From Bacteroidales bacterium (lineage in GTDB: Bacteria > Bacteroidota > Bacteroidia > Bacteroidales > JAIOZK01): a stretch of DNA of 64,000 bases. Below the pieces are notes generated by a model, which was not told the origin of the DNA, searched no databases, and was given only the letters and a program-made list of their open reading frames with translations. Below are positions 26,595-36,176 of the stretch, in pieces (the first letter of the stretch is position 1; every line of letters begins with the position of its first letter). The stretch covers positions 1 through 64,000 of the forward strand of contig JAIOZK010000014.1 of NCBI GenBank assembly GCA_021740625.1. Reading direction: 5' to 3'. Made by a program: the position numbers and the translations under genes.

Positions 26595-27752
26595 TCAAAG
26601 CCCAAGTTTTTTTCTGATCTTGTCCGGCAGGGCATCCTTGTTGATCATGATCGCAATGGTATTCATCCGGATGTAGGGTTCTGACATTTGCAGGAAACCA
26701 CCAAAATCATTCGAGTCCGTATCCCATGAATTCTTTGTTTTGTAATATTTCACGCCATGCTGGTCCTGGTATAGACCAACGATGTGCATCAAATGATCAT
26801 CTGTAGCCTGCTGGCTGTTGAAGGCTTTTTGCCGGGCTTCCTGGTCAATTGCTTTTTGCTCTTCGGGAATTTTGCAGGTGTTTTTCTTTTCCTCATCCGA
26901 TTTGTTATTCCAGTCTTTTGCCGGAACAATGGCAACACCATCTTTGTGCGAAAAGAACTTATCGCTAACATCACCGTCCCACATAATGGTATAATCCTTC
27001 TTCAACGCATTTTCCATGACATTTACCAGATCATCAAGCGGTACATTATAATATAGCTGATGCGACCAGTTATCCGGAACCTCAAGTATGAAAGGTTCAT
27101 AAAAAGGATGATGACTGTAAGAAGTCAATTCTATATAATCATCCGGATCAAGTTCCAGGGCTGCTGCAAATGATTCGGGTGTATACATCGATTCTTCATA
27201 TTCAAATTCTTCGGGCGTTTCTCCCAGGTATACATCCACGACTTCCTGTACGGCCTCTTTCCACTTCGGTGTGATCGTTCCACCCCTTTTCTTTATAACT
27301 GCATCCACCATTCCTTTCAGCATGGCATCCAGCTCACCGTGATTATGTTTTTCACTACCATATTTAATACCTTCATAAACTTCTTCCGGAACAATACCAT
27401 AATTATCGACGACATAAATCGCATCATGACCCTGACCGCCCGGCCCAAAATTATTTTTCCCATGGTACCTCACATACAATTCAGCTTTGTACGGGTAGGA
27501 ATGATTGATGATGAACATTTCCGACAGATCATGATGCCCCTTTCCCTTTCGGATCAGCTCACTTTCCAAAAATGAAACCGTTGCAAAATCCCAACAGGTG
27601 CCGGATCTGTGCTGATCTTTCACAGTAGTTGTTTCGACATCATAAACAGGCACAAAGAGGTATGCCGTATCTTTGTTGTCATTTACAGCCTGAGCTGCAA
27701 AACCAATCAGTAAGAAATTTAATACAAATGCACTGACAATTATATCCTTCAT
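26595..27752 (-). CDS. Secreted C1-family (bleomycin hydrolase-like) cysteine peptidase
   Basis: 385 residues from the ATG at 27752; an in-frame start at 27776 would add eight residues before the signal peptide (MKDIIVSAFVLNFLLIGFAAQA). Papain-fold catalytic elements are visible: the oxyanion Gln and nucleophile Cys in DQHRSGTCWDFA, the His in DDHLMHIVGL and the Asn in TKNSWDTDSNDFGGF. Overall spacing resembles the C1B (bleomycin hydrolase/PepC) group, with KDQHRSGTCW near the N-terminus. C1B enzymes are usually cytoplasmic aminopeptidases; here a signal peptide sends the protein out. No T9SS tail is present, so it probably acts in the periplasm. Confidence 0.85.
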   Translation of the reverse strand: MKDIIVSAFVLNFLLIGFAAQAVNDNKDTAYLFVPVYDVETTTVKDQHRSGTCWDFATVSFLESELIRKGKGHHDLSEMFIINHSYPYKAELYVRYHGKNNFGPGGQGHDAIYVVDNYGIVPEEVYEGIKYGSEKHNHGELDAMLKGMVDAVIKKRGGTITPKWKEAVQEVVDVYLGETPEEFEYEESMYTPESFAAALELDPDDYIELTSYSHHPFYEPFILEVPDNWSHQLYYNVPLDDLVNVMENALKKDYTIMWDGDVSDKFFSHKDGVAIVPAKDWNNKSDEEKKNTCKIPEEQKAIDQEARQKAFNSQQATDDHLMHIVGLYQDQHGVKYYKTKNSWDTDSNDFGGFLQMSEPYIRMNTIAIMINKDALPDKIRKKLGL

Positions 27753-27903
27753 ATTCAATAGTTTTTTGCCGGACAAAGCTATAAAAAATCTTGTGACAAG
27801 GGATTAAATTTTCCAGGCAACATCTTTCAGAAGCCCTACCGTTACCTGATTTTGCAAAACCGTTAACTTGTTTTGATTCGCATGATCCTATTAATATCCT
27901 ATA

Positions 27904-27935
27904 TTTGTGTTAACTAATAAATTAACGTAATTTTG
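27904..27935 (+). promoter_or_regulatory. Bacteroidota-type promoter for the two T9SS genes at 28050 and 31320
   Basis: TTTG at 27904-27907, a 20-base spacer, then TAATTTTG at 27928-27935. Both boxes match the consensus. The leader to the ATG at 28050 would be about 108 bases and is A/T rich. A second TAnnTTTG match (TATATTTG) overlaps the first box at 27900-27907. Confidence 0.5.
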
Positions 27936-28049
27936 TTGATATTTTTGGTTTTTTGTTCAGTCCGTGATGAAAAAAAAGTGTAACTTGCGGACTTGTTTTG
28001 CGGGAATTTATGGATTATTCTAAAATATTAATAACAAATCTTTATTGAT

Positions 28050-31000
28050 ATGAAGAACAAAGTTTTACCTTTTAATTTGCTAGTATTATTTGCTTCTGTT
28101 CTTTTGGTTTCGTTCACGGTAAAAAGTGACAACGGGGAAGGAAAAAGTGAAAGAAACGCTGCGGCGGATGCCGTAAATTATCTAACCACCCTGAGGAACA
28201 ATCAACATTCGGGGAAATTACCAATCGCCGATGTTATCAAGGCACAACAGCAGATAGCAAGTTCAAGCAATCGAGACAGCTACGAACTGGACTGGAAAGC
28301 CATAGGTCCTGATAATTTTGCAGGAAGAACCAGGGCTTTTATTTTTGACAACCAGGACCCTGAGCATAAGACCCTCATAACAGGAGCGGTTACCGGCGGT
28401 CTATGGAAATCAACCAATGCCGGTTTAAGCTGGAACAAAATAAACGGAACACAAAATCTTTTCGTTTCATGCATGGTGCAGGCTGATGATGGCACCATCT
28501 ATGTCGGAACCGGCGAATACTATCATGCAAATGATTTTTCACATTTCGGCGAAATGGGTTATTCAGGCGGTCTGGCCGGCTCCGGAATCTATAAATCAAC
28601 CGATGGTGAAAACTTCAGCTTGCTTGAATCTACCAAACCCAGTCCCAACGATGATGAAGATAGCTGGGCTTTTATCAATCAAATTGACATAGATAACAAC
28701 ACAGGGAGATTATATGCCGCTACAAATAATGGCCTAAAGTATTCGGAAGATGGGGGCGCAACATGGATGAACCCGACAATTGCAATCGATAGTGCCGCTT
28801 ACATGATAAACGCCAGCATTACCATTGTATGTGATTCTTTTGAAGTCAATGGAGATGAGATCACTTATTACAATGCAGATACTACTGACTTTACGATGGA
28901 CACCATTGCTGAAGAAAGCAGCCGGGTTACCACACCCATGCAGGAAGAAATGTGCCAGGATGTGCAGGTAGCATCCGATGGTTCTGTTATTACAAATGTT
29001 GGCGGTTATACTTTTGTATATAATGACAACGAGTTTGTTTTCAAAAATACAGCATCATATCCCGAAAATATTTACTTCATTGTGGAAGATGCAATAGACT
29101 ATAGCATTTCTGCAAGTGCAAATGACGGATCCGATACTTCTTACACATTTAACGTGGTAAATCCCTATGCACCATACAAAGGAGGAAATCAAAGTTTGCC
29201 AAATCCTGAAGCCAGTGCTGTGGGAATCTACCTGGGATCAATGAAATATGCCATCGCACCATCCGATCCCAATGTTATGTACGCCAGTGCGATCAAAGAT
29301 ATTGAGGGTAGCCTGATCAATATTTATGTGTCGGAAGACAAAGGAAATACATGGAGGATCATCCTTCCGGGAGAAAACAATTCTATCGATATCTACGGAC
29401 AGTATGGAATGTACAGCAATGCCATGCGCGTTCACCCCAATCAACCCGGTAAAATCCTCGTGGGAGCCAACCAGGTATGGGAGGGTGAAAAATTCCATCC
29501 CGAGGGTTATTACCAGTGGGAACAAAGATCCTCTCAAGTTTTTCCCCCGACATTCAATCTCTATGTTCATGCAGGACATCACGATTATATCTTCCACCCA
29601 AGCAACAATAATGAATTTGTTATCGCCACAAGCGGTGGATTGTATTACGGATTGATTTCAGGTTCTACCTATGAGTTTGAGCCGATAAAAAAATCCCTGA
29701 TAACCGGACAGTTTTACACTGTGAATCCTTCAGGCATAAAAAAATACGTTGTTGGAGGAGCACAGGACAATGGCGTTATTGCCATCGATGGAGAAGGAAA
29801 TACACCCAAAACAGGAAAACAGGTTTATGAACTGATCGAAGATGCACTATATCTTTACAATGGAAGTGGGGGATATTCCCAGATTTCCAAAATTGATCCG
29901 GCTGTTGCCGTTATCAGCAGGAATGCAACCGGTGCAAGATTCAAAAGGACGGATGATTATTTTGAAAGCTTCTCTATCTCAACTTTCATGGGTAATGATA
30001 CATCATTGATCCAGAGCACATTCCTGGTTCCAACACTGCTGTGGGAAAGTTTTGATGATCAAAACTCCAGAGATTCTGTGTATTTTCATGCAGATAAAGA
30101 ATATGCCCAGGGAGATGTCATCCAGGTTCAAAGTAACAACCGCGGTTACCCTTTCTATACAACGCTGGAGGAGGCGCTGCTTCCTGGAGATTCACTGCAG
30201 GTGCAGGATAAAGTTCAATCCAAATTTTTCATGGGTGTCAGAGACCATATATTTATGAGCCTGACAGTACTTGATTTTGGACGCAATGTAGTATGGTGGG
30301 AAATTGCCAACGATGATTATACTGAATTTACAGGCGTACCTTCATGCATGGCAAGTTCGGATGACGCCAATCAGCTTTATGTGGGTACCCAGGACGGACA
30401 TCTTTACAGAATGTCCAACATTGCAACTGCATTCACAGAAGAAACTGCAGATTGCAGCAGTGATAAATGCATCATCTCCACCAAGATGATCCCGATCATC
30501 GATCCTGCAACAGGTGAACAAAACACCCAGGCCATTACTTCGATAAGTGTGGATCCGCAGAATCCACAAAAGCTTATCGTAACCATGGCCAATTACGGAA
30601 ATGACAACTATGTATACCGCACCGATAACGCCCTTGATTCAATTCCGGATTTCAATTCAATCCAGGGTGACCTGCCCAAAATGCCGGTATACGCATCATT
30701 AATTGAAATGTCGGAAGATAATGACCTGGTGCTGATCGGCACAGAACACGGAGTTTACACTTCGGAAAACACTTCCACAACAAATCCAAGCTGGACACCT
30801 GCAAAATTAAATATGAGTGATGTACCGGTAATGATGCTCACACAGCAAACAATCAAAAAACTTCCCGATTATGTTCCCATCCCACAGGGTTCGGATACGA
30901 TCTGGGAAGAATACGCGGGAACCAACAACTATGGTGTGATTTACGCCGCCACATATGGCAGGGGATTATTCAGATCCGATAAATATCAAAAACCTGTTGA

Positions 31001-31292
31001 CATTGAAGAAAATGAATTTACGCCCCTTGCTGGCGATGTCTCCATTGATATTTATCCGAATCCTGCAATATCCAATGCCATGATAACCTTCGAACTGACA
31101 AAGGCCACTTCAACGGAAATCAGCATTTACAATATCAATGGTAAAATGCTCGACCATATCAGCCTTGGACAAAAAACAAGCGGTAAACATGAAGTTAATT
31201 ACAACATCAGCAGCCTGCCTGAAGGCATGTACTTCATCAGAATTCAGGCCGGTAATTCTCTATCTACTGCTAAATTCATGGTTGTTAAATAA
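28050..31292 (+). CDS. BNR/sortilin-like beta-propeller T9SS protein
   Basis: 1080 residues. Signal peptide (~1-26), then WKAIGPDNFAGRTRAFIFD and BNR/sortilin-type propeller blades (GGLWKSTNAGLSWNKI, GSGIYKSTDGENFSLLE, NGLKYSEDGGATWMNP, YVSEDKGNTWRIILP, GVYTSENTSTTNPSWTP). These repeats occur in sialidase-like and VPS10-like proteins; I see no sialidase active-site set, so a binding role is as likely as an enzyme. The last ~80 residues are a T9SS type A sorting domain (DIYPNPAISNAMITFEL, then PEGMYFIRIQAG). A 27-bp gap links it to the next T9SS gene. Confidence 0.85.
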   Translation: MKNKVLPFNLLVLFASVLLVSFTVKSDNGEGKSERNAAADAVNYLTTLRNNQHSGKLPIADVIKAQQQIASSSNRDSYELDWKAIGPDNFAGRTRAFIFDNQDPEHKTLITGAVTGGLWKSTNAGLSWNKINGTQNLFVSCMVQADDGTIYVGTGEYYHANDFSHFGEMGYSGGLAGSGIYKSTDGENFSLLESTKPSPNDDEDSWAFINQIDIDNNTGRLYAATNNGLKYSEDGGATWMNPTIAIDSAAYMINASITIVCDSFEVNGDEITYYNADTTDFTMDTIAEESSRVTTPMQEEMCQDVQVASDGSVITNVGGYTFVYNDNEFVFKNTASYPENIYFIVEDAIDYSISASANDGSDTSYTFNVVNPYAPYKGGNQSLPNPEASAVGIYLGSMKYAIAPSDPNVMYASAIKDIEGSLINIYVSEDKGNTWRIILPGENNSIDIYGQYGMYSNAMRVHPNQPGKILVGANQVWEGEKFHPEGYYQWEQRSSQVFPPTFNLYVHAGHHDYIFHPSNNNEFVIATSGGLYYGLISGSTYEFEPIKKSLITGQFYTVNPSGIKKYVVGGAQDNGVIAIDGEGNTPKTGKQVYELIEDALYLYNGSGGYSQISKIDPAVAVISRNATGARFKRTDDYFESFSISTFMGNDTSLIQSTFLVPTLLWESFDDQNSRDSVYFHADKEYAQGDVIQVQSNNRGYPFYTTLEEALLPGDSLQVQDKVQSKFFMGVRDHIFMSLTVLDFGRNVVWWEIANDDYTEFTGVPSCMASSDDANQLYVGTQDGHLYRMSNIATAFTEETADCSSDKCIISTKMIPIIDPATGEQNTQAITSISVDPQNPQKLIVTMANYGNDNYVYRTDNALDSIPDFNSIQGDLPKMPVYASLIEMSEDNDLVLIGTEHGVYTSENTSTTNPSWTPAKLNMSDVPVMMLTQQTIKKLPDYVPIPQGSDTIWEEYAGTNNYGVIYAATYGRGLFRSDKYQKPVDIEENEFTPLAGDVSIDIYPNPAISNAMITFELTKATSTEISIYNINGKMLDHISLGQKTSGKHEVNYNISSLPEGMYFIRIQAGNSLSTAKFMVVK

Positions 31293-31319
31293 ATTTTGTA
31301 ATCAAAAAAAATAAATACA

Positions 31320-33614
31320 ATGAAAAGGATTTTTACAGCTTTCATTTTATTATTAATCAGTGGTTTTATTCTCGCCCAGAACAGGATTTATACCCCCGAA
31401 CTTGTAGCTCCGGAAAATGGCGAGATGCACCAAAACCCGAATGTTACACTAAATTGGAATGCAGTTGCAGGAACTTCACCAGTTCACTATCAAGTGCGTT
31501 TGGACCGCGATCCGAACTTCTCAGATCCCTTCATGTCAATCACTGAGTTCTCCTCATATAAAACCAATGAATTGTTTTTTGGGGAAACTTATTTCTGGCA
31601 GGTAAGGGCCTGGGATGACGAAGACACATCATACTGGTCCGAAAAAAGATCATTTGTAGTATTGAATACCATTGAGCTGGCAAATCCATCCAATAATGAT
31701 CCGGACAATCCTCCGGATGAGGAAGTGAAATGGGAACTGATATCCGGTGCTGAGTATTTCGATATTCAGGTGGATACCAATTTCTATTTCAAACAGATCG
31801 ATGCTGAAACAAGCGATAACCTGCACGGGATTTTTACAGTAGATGAAAACAATGTATTTGTTGTTGGAGACAACGGAACAGTGCTTCACTACGATGGTAC
31901 CGTATGGAACTCCATGGAAACAGGCATTGATGCAGACCTTTACGATCTTTACTTCCTGGACGAAAATATGGGATGGGTTGTTGGCTCGGAAGGAAGTATT
32001 TATATGTATGACGGAACAACCTGGGATGATCAAAGCCCGGAAGATGACCTGGAAGGATTCAATGCGGTTTACATGATAGACGAAAATATGGGTTATACCA
32101 CGGGTACAGATGGTTTCCTTTACACTTATGATGGTACATCATGGACAAAAGATGAAACCGAATTCGGAGATGAAATGCAGGATATACAGTTTTTGAATGC
32201 AGACTTTGGCGTTGCAGCCGGTTTTGGCGGTACTATCTATGTGTATTCAGAGGGAGCATGGACCGACCAGTCGCAGGATGATGATCTTTATACCATCGTC
32301 ATCAACAGCCAGGAAGATGTTTGGGTAGCCGGTGAAAAAAGTGTGATTTATCACTGGAACGGAACCGAATGGATGCTGGTAGAAGTAGATGGCAGCGATG
32401 ATATTTTTACACTGGCAGTTTTGAATGAAAATACAGCATATGCTTTTGGTGAAGAAGGTTACCTTTTGATGTATGATGGAACAAACTGGATGGAAACAAC
32501 CAGTGGTGTCGACATTATCGTAAACGACCAGAGCTACGCAAATGGCATGGGATATGCCGTTGGTGAAAACGGACTTGTACTTGATTTCATGAATGCAGCC
32601 TTTAACAGCCCCTATTCACACATTGTCAGTGTACCATCAAACAACGATTCAACCGAATCAGTGAATTTAAGTGAGTTGCCCTTTGGAGCTAATATTTTCT
32701 GGCGTGTCAGGGCAAGGCATACACTGGATACCACAGCCTGGTCGCTGCCCAGAAACTTCTATACACTGAGTACAGTTGTACTGAGCAAACCTATTGGTGG
32801 AGAAGAAACTAACCTGATCGTCAAGCTGAAATGGAATGAGATCACTGGATTGACAGGATACCGTATCCAGGTGGACATGGATGAAACCTTTACCGATCCC
32901 GAAACCTTTTTTGTGGATTCAACTTCCATCTTTCAGAATGGACTCTGCTTCGGATGCCCTTATTACTGGAGGGTCAGGGCCGTGCACGAAACCGATATGT
33001 CTGATTGGTCAGCACCTGAAGTATTCAATACCATTGCGGCTGTGTACCTGACTTCACCGAGCAACGAGGCTACGGGAATAGGTGTGCTGCCGATTCTCGA
33101 CTGGGACAGCATTGCAGGTGCAACATCATACCAGATGCAATTTGCAGACAATGGCGGTTTCACCGAGATCATGTATGATGAGCTATTGAATGCAAATAAT
33201 CATGAGTACCAGATACAATTCAAACTTGAACAGGAAAAAGAATATTTCTGGAGAGTAAGAGCCATGACCACAAAATCACTCACACCGGATACCAGCGATT
33301 GGAGTGAGGTATACAAGTTTACAACAGAAGGTGGAATTGGTATCAACGAAGATCTTTTTAATGCGAGTTTGGATATTTATCCCAATCCCAGCCAGGGTGA
33401 AGTTTTTGTAAAACTCGACAACAAGCTCGTAAGTGAGATTGAACTGAACATCATGGATCTTGTAGGAAAATCATACATCAACCGCACGCTTGACTTTTCA
33501 GGCGGTGTAAAAGAACAAAAGATTGACGTATCATTCCTCTCCAATGGGATTTACATCATCATGTTAAATACCGGTGAAGCCACAAAAACGCAAAAATTGA
33601 TCATAGATAAATAA
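31320..33614 (+). CDS. FN3-like T9SS protein with nested seven-bladed YCF48-like propeller
   Basis: 764 residues with a signal peptide (to residue ~20). FN3-like domains have a repeated pattern [VL]xWNxx.G...YxxQVDxD..F.DP...FWRVRA. The second one is split: its front (VKWELISGAEYFDIQVDTN, ~137-154) and back (AFNSPYSHIVSV...IFWRVRA, ~427-465) flank seven repeats of YCF48/BNR type, each ending in a variant of GxxGxxYxYDGTxW (residues ~165-423). FN3-like domains continue after it, and the end is a T9SS type A tail (LDIYPNPSQGEVFVKL, then NGIYIIML). A strong terminator follows. The protein is expected on the cell surface; function unknown. Confidence 0.85.
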   Translation: MKRIFTAFILLLISGFILAQNRIYTPELVAPENGEMHQNPNVTLNWNAVAGTSPVHYQVRLDRDPNFSDPFMSITEFSSYKTNELFFGETYFWQVRAWDDEDTSYWSEKRSFVVLNTIELANPSNNDPDNPPDEEVKWELISGAEYFDIQVDTNFYFKQIDAETSDNLHGIFTVDENNVFVVGDNGTVLHYDGTVWNSMETGIDADLYDLYFLDENMGWVVGSEGSIYMYDGTTWDDQSPEDDLEGFNAVYMIDENMGYTTGTDGFLYTYDGTSWTKDETEFGDEMQDIQFLNADFGVAAGFGGTIYVYSEGAWTDQSQDDDLYTIVINSQEDVWVAGEKSVIYHWNGTEWMLVEVDGSDDIFTLAVLNENTAYAFGEEGYLLMYDGTNWMETTSGVDIIVNDQSYANGMGYAVGENGLVLDFMNAAFNSPYSHIVSVPSNNDSTESVNLSELPFGANIFWRVRARHTLDTTAWSLPRNFYTLSTVVLSKPIGGEETNLIVKLKWNEITGLTGYRIQVDMDETFTDPETFFVDSTSIFQNGLCFGCPYYWRVRAVHETDMSDWSAPEVFNTIAAVYLTSPSNEATGIGVLPILDWDSIAGATSYQMQFADNGGFTEIMYDELLNANNHEYQIQFKLEQEKEYFWRVRAMTTKSLTPDTSDWSEVYKFTTEGGIGINEDLFNASLDIYPNPSQGEVFVKLDNKLVSEIELNIMDLVGKSYINRTLDFSGGVKEQKIDVSFLSNGIYIIMLNTGEATKTQKLIIDK

Positions 33615-33640
33615 TTGGTCAAAATAATATGAATAAAAAA

Positions 33641-33673
33641 AAGGTCAATCGAAATGATTGACCTTTTTTTTAT
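33641..33673 (+). terminator. Rho-independent terminator
   Basis: A perfect 10-bp stem AAGGTCAATC / GATTGACCTT (33641-33650 with 33656-33665), loop GAAAT, followed by a run of T. It ends the two-gene T9SS unit. The A run on the left makes it potentially active for the convergent gene as well. Confidence 0.9.
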
Positions 33674-33729
33674 TTCATTTTTAATCCAGAAAATAACCAA
33701 ACACAAAACACGGAAAACAAAACACGGAA

Positions 33730-34488
33730 TCAATATATGTTGTATCTCTTTCCAAACCTGTAACTCAGGTAAAAGGCAAGAAAAACATTTTTAGGATTGT
33801 TATCAGCCATCAATTGCACCTCATTGATAAAAAGATCGACAATGGCCCCCATTTCCAGGGAATTGATTCTTGACTTGACCGGTCCGAATTCAAAAGCAAC
33901 TCCACCTTTTAAAAATATACCCGGATGAAAACCCATTTCTCCAAAACCCCGTGTAAATGGTGCTCTTCCAACCACTTCATAAATATAAAGTCCGGGCTCG
34001 AAGCGCTGCGTTTCATAGGTATTTGTAGTAGCACTTTTATTTACATAAAAATAAACCGGTTTTGCGAGACCCAGGCTGAAGCCTCCTGAATAATGGGTAC
34101 GTAACTCCACACCTCCCCAATATGGCTTTCTGTTTAAGACATGGGTATACCCCATCCCGCCCCTGAGAATAAAGAACTCATTTAACTTACCATAAACAAA
34201 ACTCTTGGAGTTGGGGTAATAAGGATTGATCGATCTGATTTGCTTTGGTGATTTCGTATTAACAAGGCTGGCTTCGTAAAAGCGGTTCTTACTTGCGTTC
34301 AGGTTTTTGCCTTTGGTAACCTGCAGACCAAATCCACGATTATGAATCAGGATTCCACCGCTGAGGGTGTGCTTATAAATTACGCTGTCTATACTGTATT
34401 CTTCGCTGGAAATCTGCTGGGCTTGCGTATTGAGGTCGCAAATAAATATACCGGCAAATAGGATCAGTATGAATATTGATGTGCGCAT
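33730..34488 (-). CDS. Predicted outer-membrane beta-barrel protein
   Basis: 252 residues with a signal peptide (MRTSIFILILFAGIFICDLNTQA, mature QQISSEEY). Alternating amphipathic strands rich in Gly and aromatics (GGILIHNRGFGLQVTKG, FFILRGGMGYTHVLNRKPYWGGVELRTHYSGGFSLGLAKPVYF) end in a barrel-type C-terminus (FLAFYLSYRFGKRYNIY). I do not recognise the family. The gene lies 19 bases downstream of the small lipoprotein stop codon and is probably co-transcribed with it. Confidence 0.65.
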   Translation of the reverse strand: MRTSIFILILFAGIFICDLNTQAQQISSEEYSIDSVIYKHTLSGGILIHNRGFGLQVTKGKNLNASKNRFYEASLVNTKSPKQIRSINPYYPNSKSFVYGKLNEFFILRGGMGYTHVLNRKPYWGGVELRTHYSGGFSLGLAKPVYFYVNKSATTNTYETQRFEPGLYIYEVVGRAPFTRGFGEMGFHPGIFLKGGVAFEFGPVKSRINSLEMGAIVDLFINEVQLMADNNPKNVFLAFYLSYRFGKRYNIY

Positions 34489-34507
34489 TACATAGCCCGC
34501 AATTTTC

Positions 34508-34636
34508 TCAGTATTTGTTATCGATCTGGTATTTGTAATGCTCTCCGTATGCAGGGCATTTGTCTACCGATTTGCAGGAGGAAGCCATCACGGCCAAAAG
34601 AAAAACTGCTGCCACAACAATTAATACTTTTTTCAT
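34508..34636 (-). CDS. Tiny lipoprotein, 42 residues
   Basis: A very short gene: the product starts MKKVLIVVAAVFLLAVMASSC with the lipobox Cys at residue 21, followed by KSVDKCPAYGEHYKYQIDNKY and TGA. The lipoprotein signal, the KCPAYG motif (a pattern I associate with small Bacteroidota lipoproteins, from memory) and the tight spacing to the downstream barrel gene support it as real. The mature peptide would be only 22 residues. An 8-bp inverted repeat TTTCTTTG-GTA-CAAAGAAA (34655-34673) lies just upstream. Role unknown; perhaps a partner of the barrel protein. Confidence 0.65.
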   Translation of the reverse strand: MKKVLIVVAAVFLLAVMASSCKSVDKCPAYGEHYKYQIDNKY

Positions 34637-34743
34637 AACTTTACTTTGCTTTAATTTCTTTGGTACAAAGAAAATCTATTTGTAGTAATATAACAAAAAA
34701 AAGATCAAGATATTGTTGGAACCTTTAACAATCAAATGAAGCC

Positions 34744-35448
34744 ATGAGTACTCCAAAACCTGAAATAGAAAAGAGCTGGGGGCTTGCTTTGGAAAATGAG
34801 TTCAGGACTGATTATTTTATGATCTTAAAGTCCTTTCTGCTCGAGGAAAGAAATAATCACCAGATTTATCCTCCCGGTCCTGAAATTTTCAATGCATTTA
34901 ATTTCACCCCTTTCGATCAGGTTAAGGTAGTAATCCTTGGGCAGGATCCTTATCATGGCAAAGGACAGGCCCACGGTCTTAGTTTTTCGGTTCCACAGGA
35001 GACAAAACCACCCCCATCACTCCAAAACATTTTCAAAGAAATAGAGAATGACCTGGGAATTCCTCCTCCAAAACACGGCAATCTGGAACACTGGGCAAAA
35101 CAGGGCGTGCTCCTTTTGAATGCAACCCTCACCGTTAGGGCCAACCAGGCCGGTTCCCACCAGGGGAAAGGATGGGAGCAATTCACAAACCAGGCCATCA
35201 GAAAGTTATCCGAAGAACGCTTTGGGATCGTTTTTTTACTCTGGGGAAAATTTGCCCAGGATAAAGAAGAGCTCATCGATACCGGACGGCACTATATATT
35301 GAAAGCTCCCCATCCTTCTCCATTTTCTGCAAACCGGGGATTTTTCGGATGCAGGCATTTCTCAAAAACCAATAAAATACTGAAAAAAATTGGCAGGCAG
35401 GAGATCGACTGGAGCCTTGGAAATTCATCAAAACCGAGAGAGCTATGA
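34744..35448 (+). CDS. ung: Uracil-DNA glycosylase (family 1)
   Basis: 234 residues, the normal length. Removes uracil from DNA as the first step of base excision repair. Motif A GQDPYHGKGQAHGL holds the catalytic Asp68; motif B APHPSPFSANRGFFGCRHF holds His190. The uracil-binding LLWGKFAQ and the LLNATLTVRANQAGSH block are also clear. The start ATG at 34744 is fitting. The stop codon overlaps the ATG of the next gene (ATGA-type overlap of 4 bases), showing translational coupling with a membrane protein of unrelated appearance. Confidence 0.96.
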   Translation: MSTPKPEIEKSWGLALENEFRTDYFMILKSFLLEERNNHQIYPPGPEIFNAFNFTPFDQVKVVILGQDPYHGKGQAHGLSFSVPQETKPPPSLQNIFKEIENDLGIPPPKHGNLEHWAKQGVLLLNATLTVRANQAGSHQGKGWEQFTNQAIRKLSEERFGIVFLLWGKFAQDKEELIDTGRHYILKAPHPSPFSANRGFFGCRHFSKTNKILKKIGRQEIDWSLGNSSKPREL

Positions 35449-36083
35449 GCAATATTTTTTCAATGGACGACCCTGATTATGATAAGCATAAACTTTTCGA
35501 TCCTATCGTGAGCTGGCAAACTTATCTGCACATGATTTTCTCAATCATTCAATTGCCCTTTTACCTGCTCATCTCTTTGCCGCTGTTTGTTTTGTTTGTT
35601 GTGGGCTTGGTCCTGATGCCTGTTTATGTTGGGTCATCCTTGCTTAATCTTGCCTTTTTATATGCCCGTTTGCTGGTTCGCATAAATAATAAAGTATGCT
35701 TTTTTCTTCTTCGCTGGGAAATCCCCAGGATCGAATCTCCCCTCCCACCGCCCAACTCAACACAAATCCAGGTATTCAGACATTTTGCTTCCAAGCGAAG
35801 GAACTGGAACCGAATTCTGTATTTTCTATTACAACCTTTTCTGGGCATTGTTTCGCTTTCGTTGTTGACACTGGTAACGATTCTGGCATTGATGATGATA
35901 TATACCCCTGTCTCCGCAATGTTCGGCCATATCCAAATTTTCAATTTATACCAAACCGATTCATTTGTTGAAGCTATATTTGCTTTCTTTATCGGTTTTG
36001 TAATCCTTGCAGGCCTCTTGCACGCAATCAATTATTGGTTCAAATTCCTGAAATATTTCAGTATTTCTTTTACAGGCAGATAA
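35445..36083 (+). CDS. Predicted multi-pass membrane protein
   Basis: 212 residues with four clear hydrophobic segments: MIFSIIQLPFYLLISLPLFVLFVVGLVL (~26-55, possibly one long or two helices), SSLLNLAFLYARLLV, FLGIVSLSLLTLVTILALMMIY and AIFAFFIGFVILAGLL. The soluble loops are basic. I do not recognise a family. It is translationally coupled to ung, but nothing in it suggests DNA repair. It is probably an inner-membrane protein of unknown function. Confidence 0.75.
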   Translation: MSNIFSMDDPDYDKHKLFDPIVSWQTYLHMIFSIIQLPFYLLISLPLFVLFVVGLVLMPVYVGSSLLNLAFLYARLLVRINNKVCFFLLRWEIPRIESPLPPPNSTQIQVFRHFASKRRNWNRILYFLLQPFLGIVSLSLLTLVTILALMMIYTPVSAMFGHIQIFNLYQTDSFVEAIFAFFIGFVILAGLLHAINYWFKFLKYFSISFTGR

Positions 36084-36121
36084 TCATACAAGTCTTGTCT
36101 GAAGGTCAAAGCCTTTGAAAA

Positions 36122-36150
36122 TTTGTTTCTTGATTTTTTTCTTATCTTGC
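36122..36150 (+). promoter_or_regulatory. Bacteroidota-type promoter for the FadL/SGNH unit
   Basis: TTTG at 36122-36125, a 17-base spacer, TATCTTGC at 36143-36150 (one mismatch to TAnnTTTG). The ATG at 36177 follows 26 bases later. The same TATCTTGC box is used in front of rdgB. Confidence 0.5.
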
Positions 36151-36176
36151 GCCCTTATTAACCAAAATTTACTACT

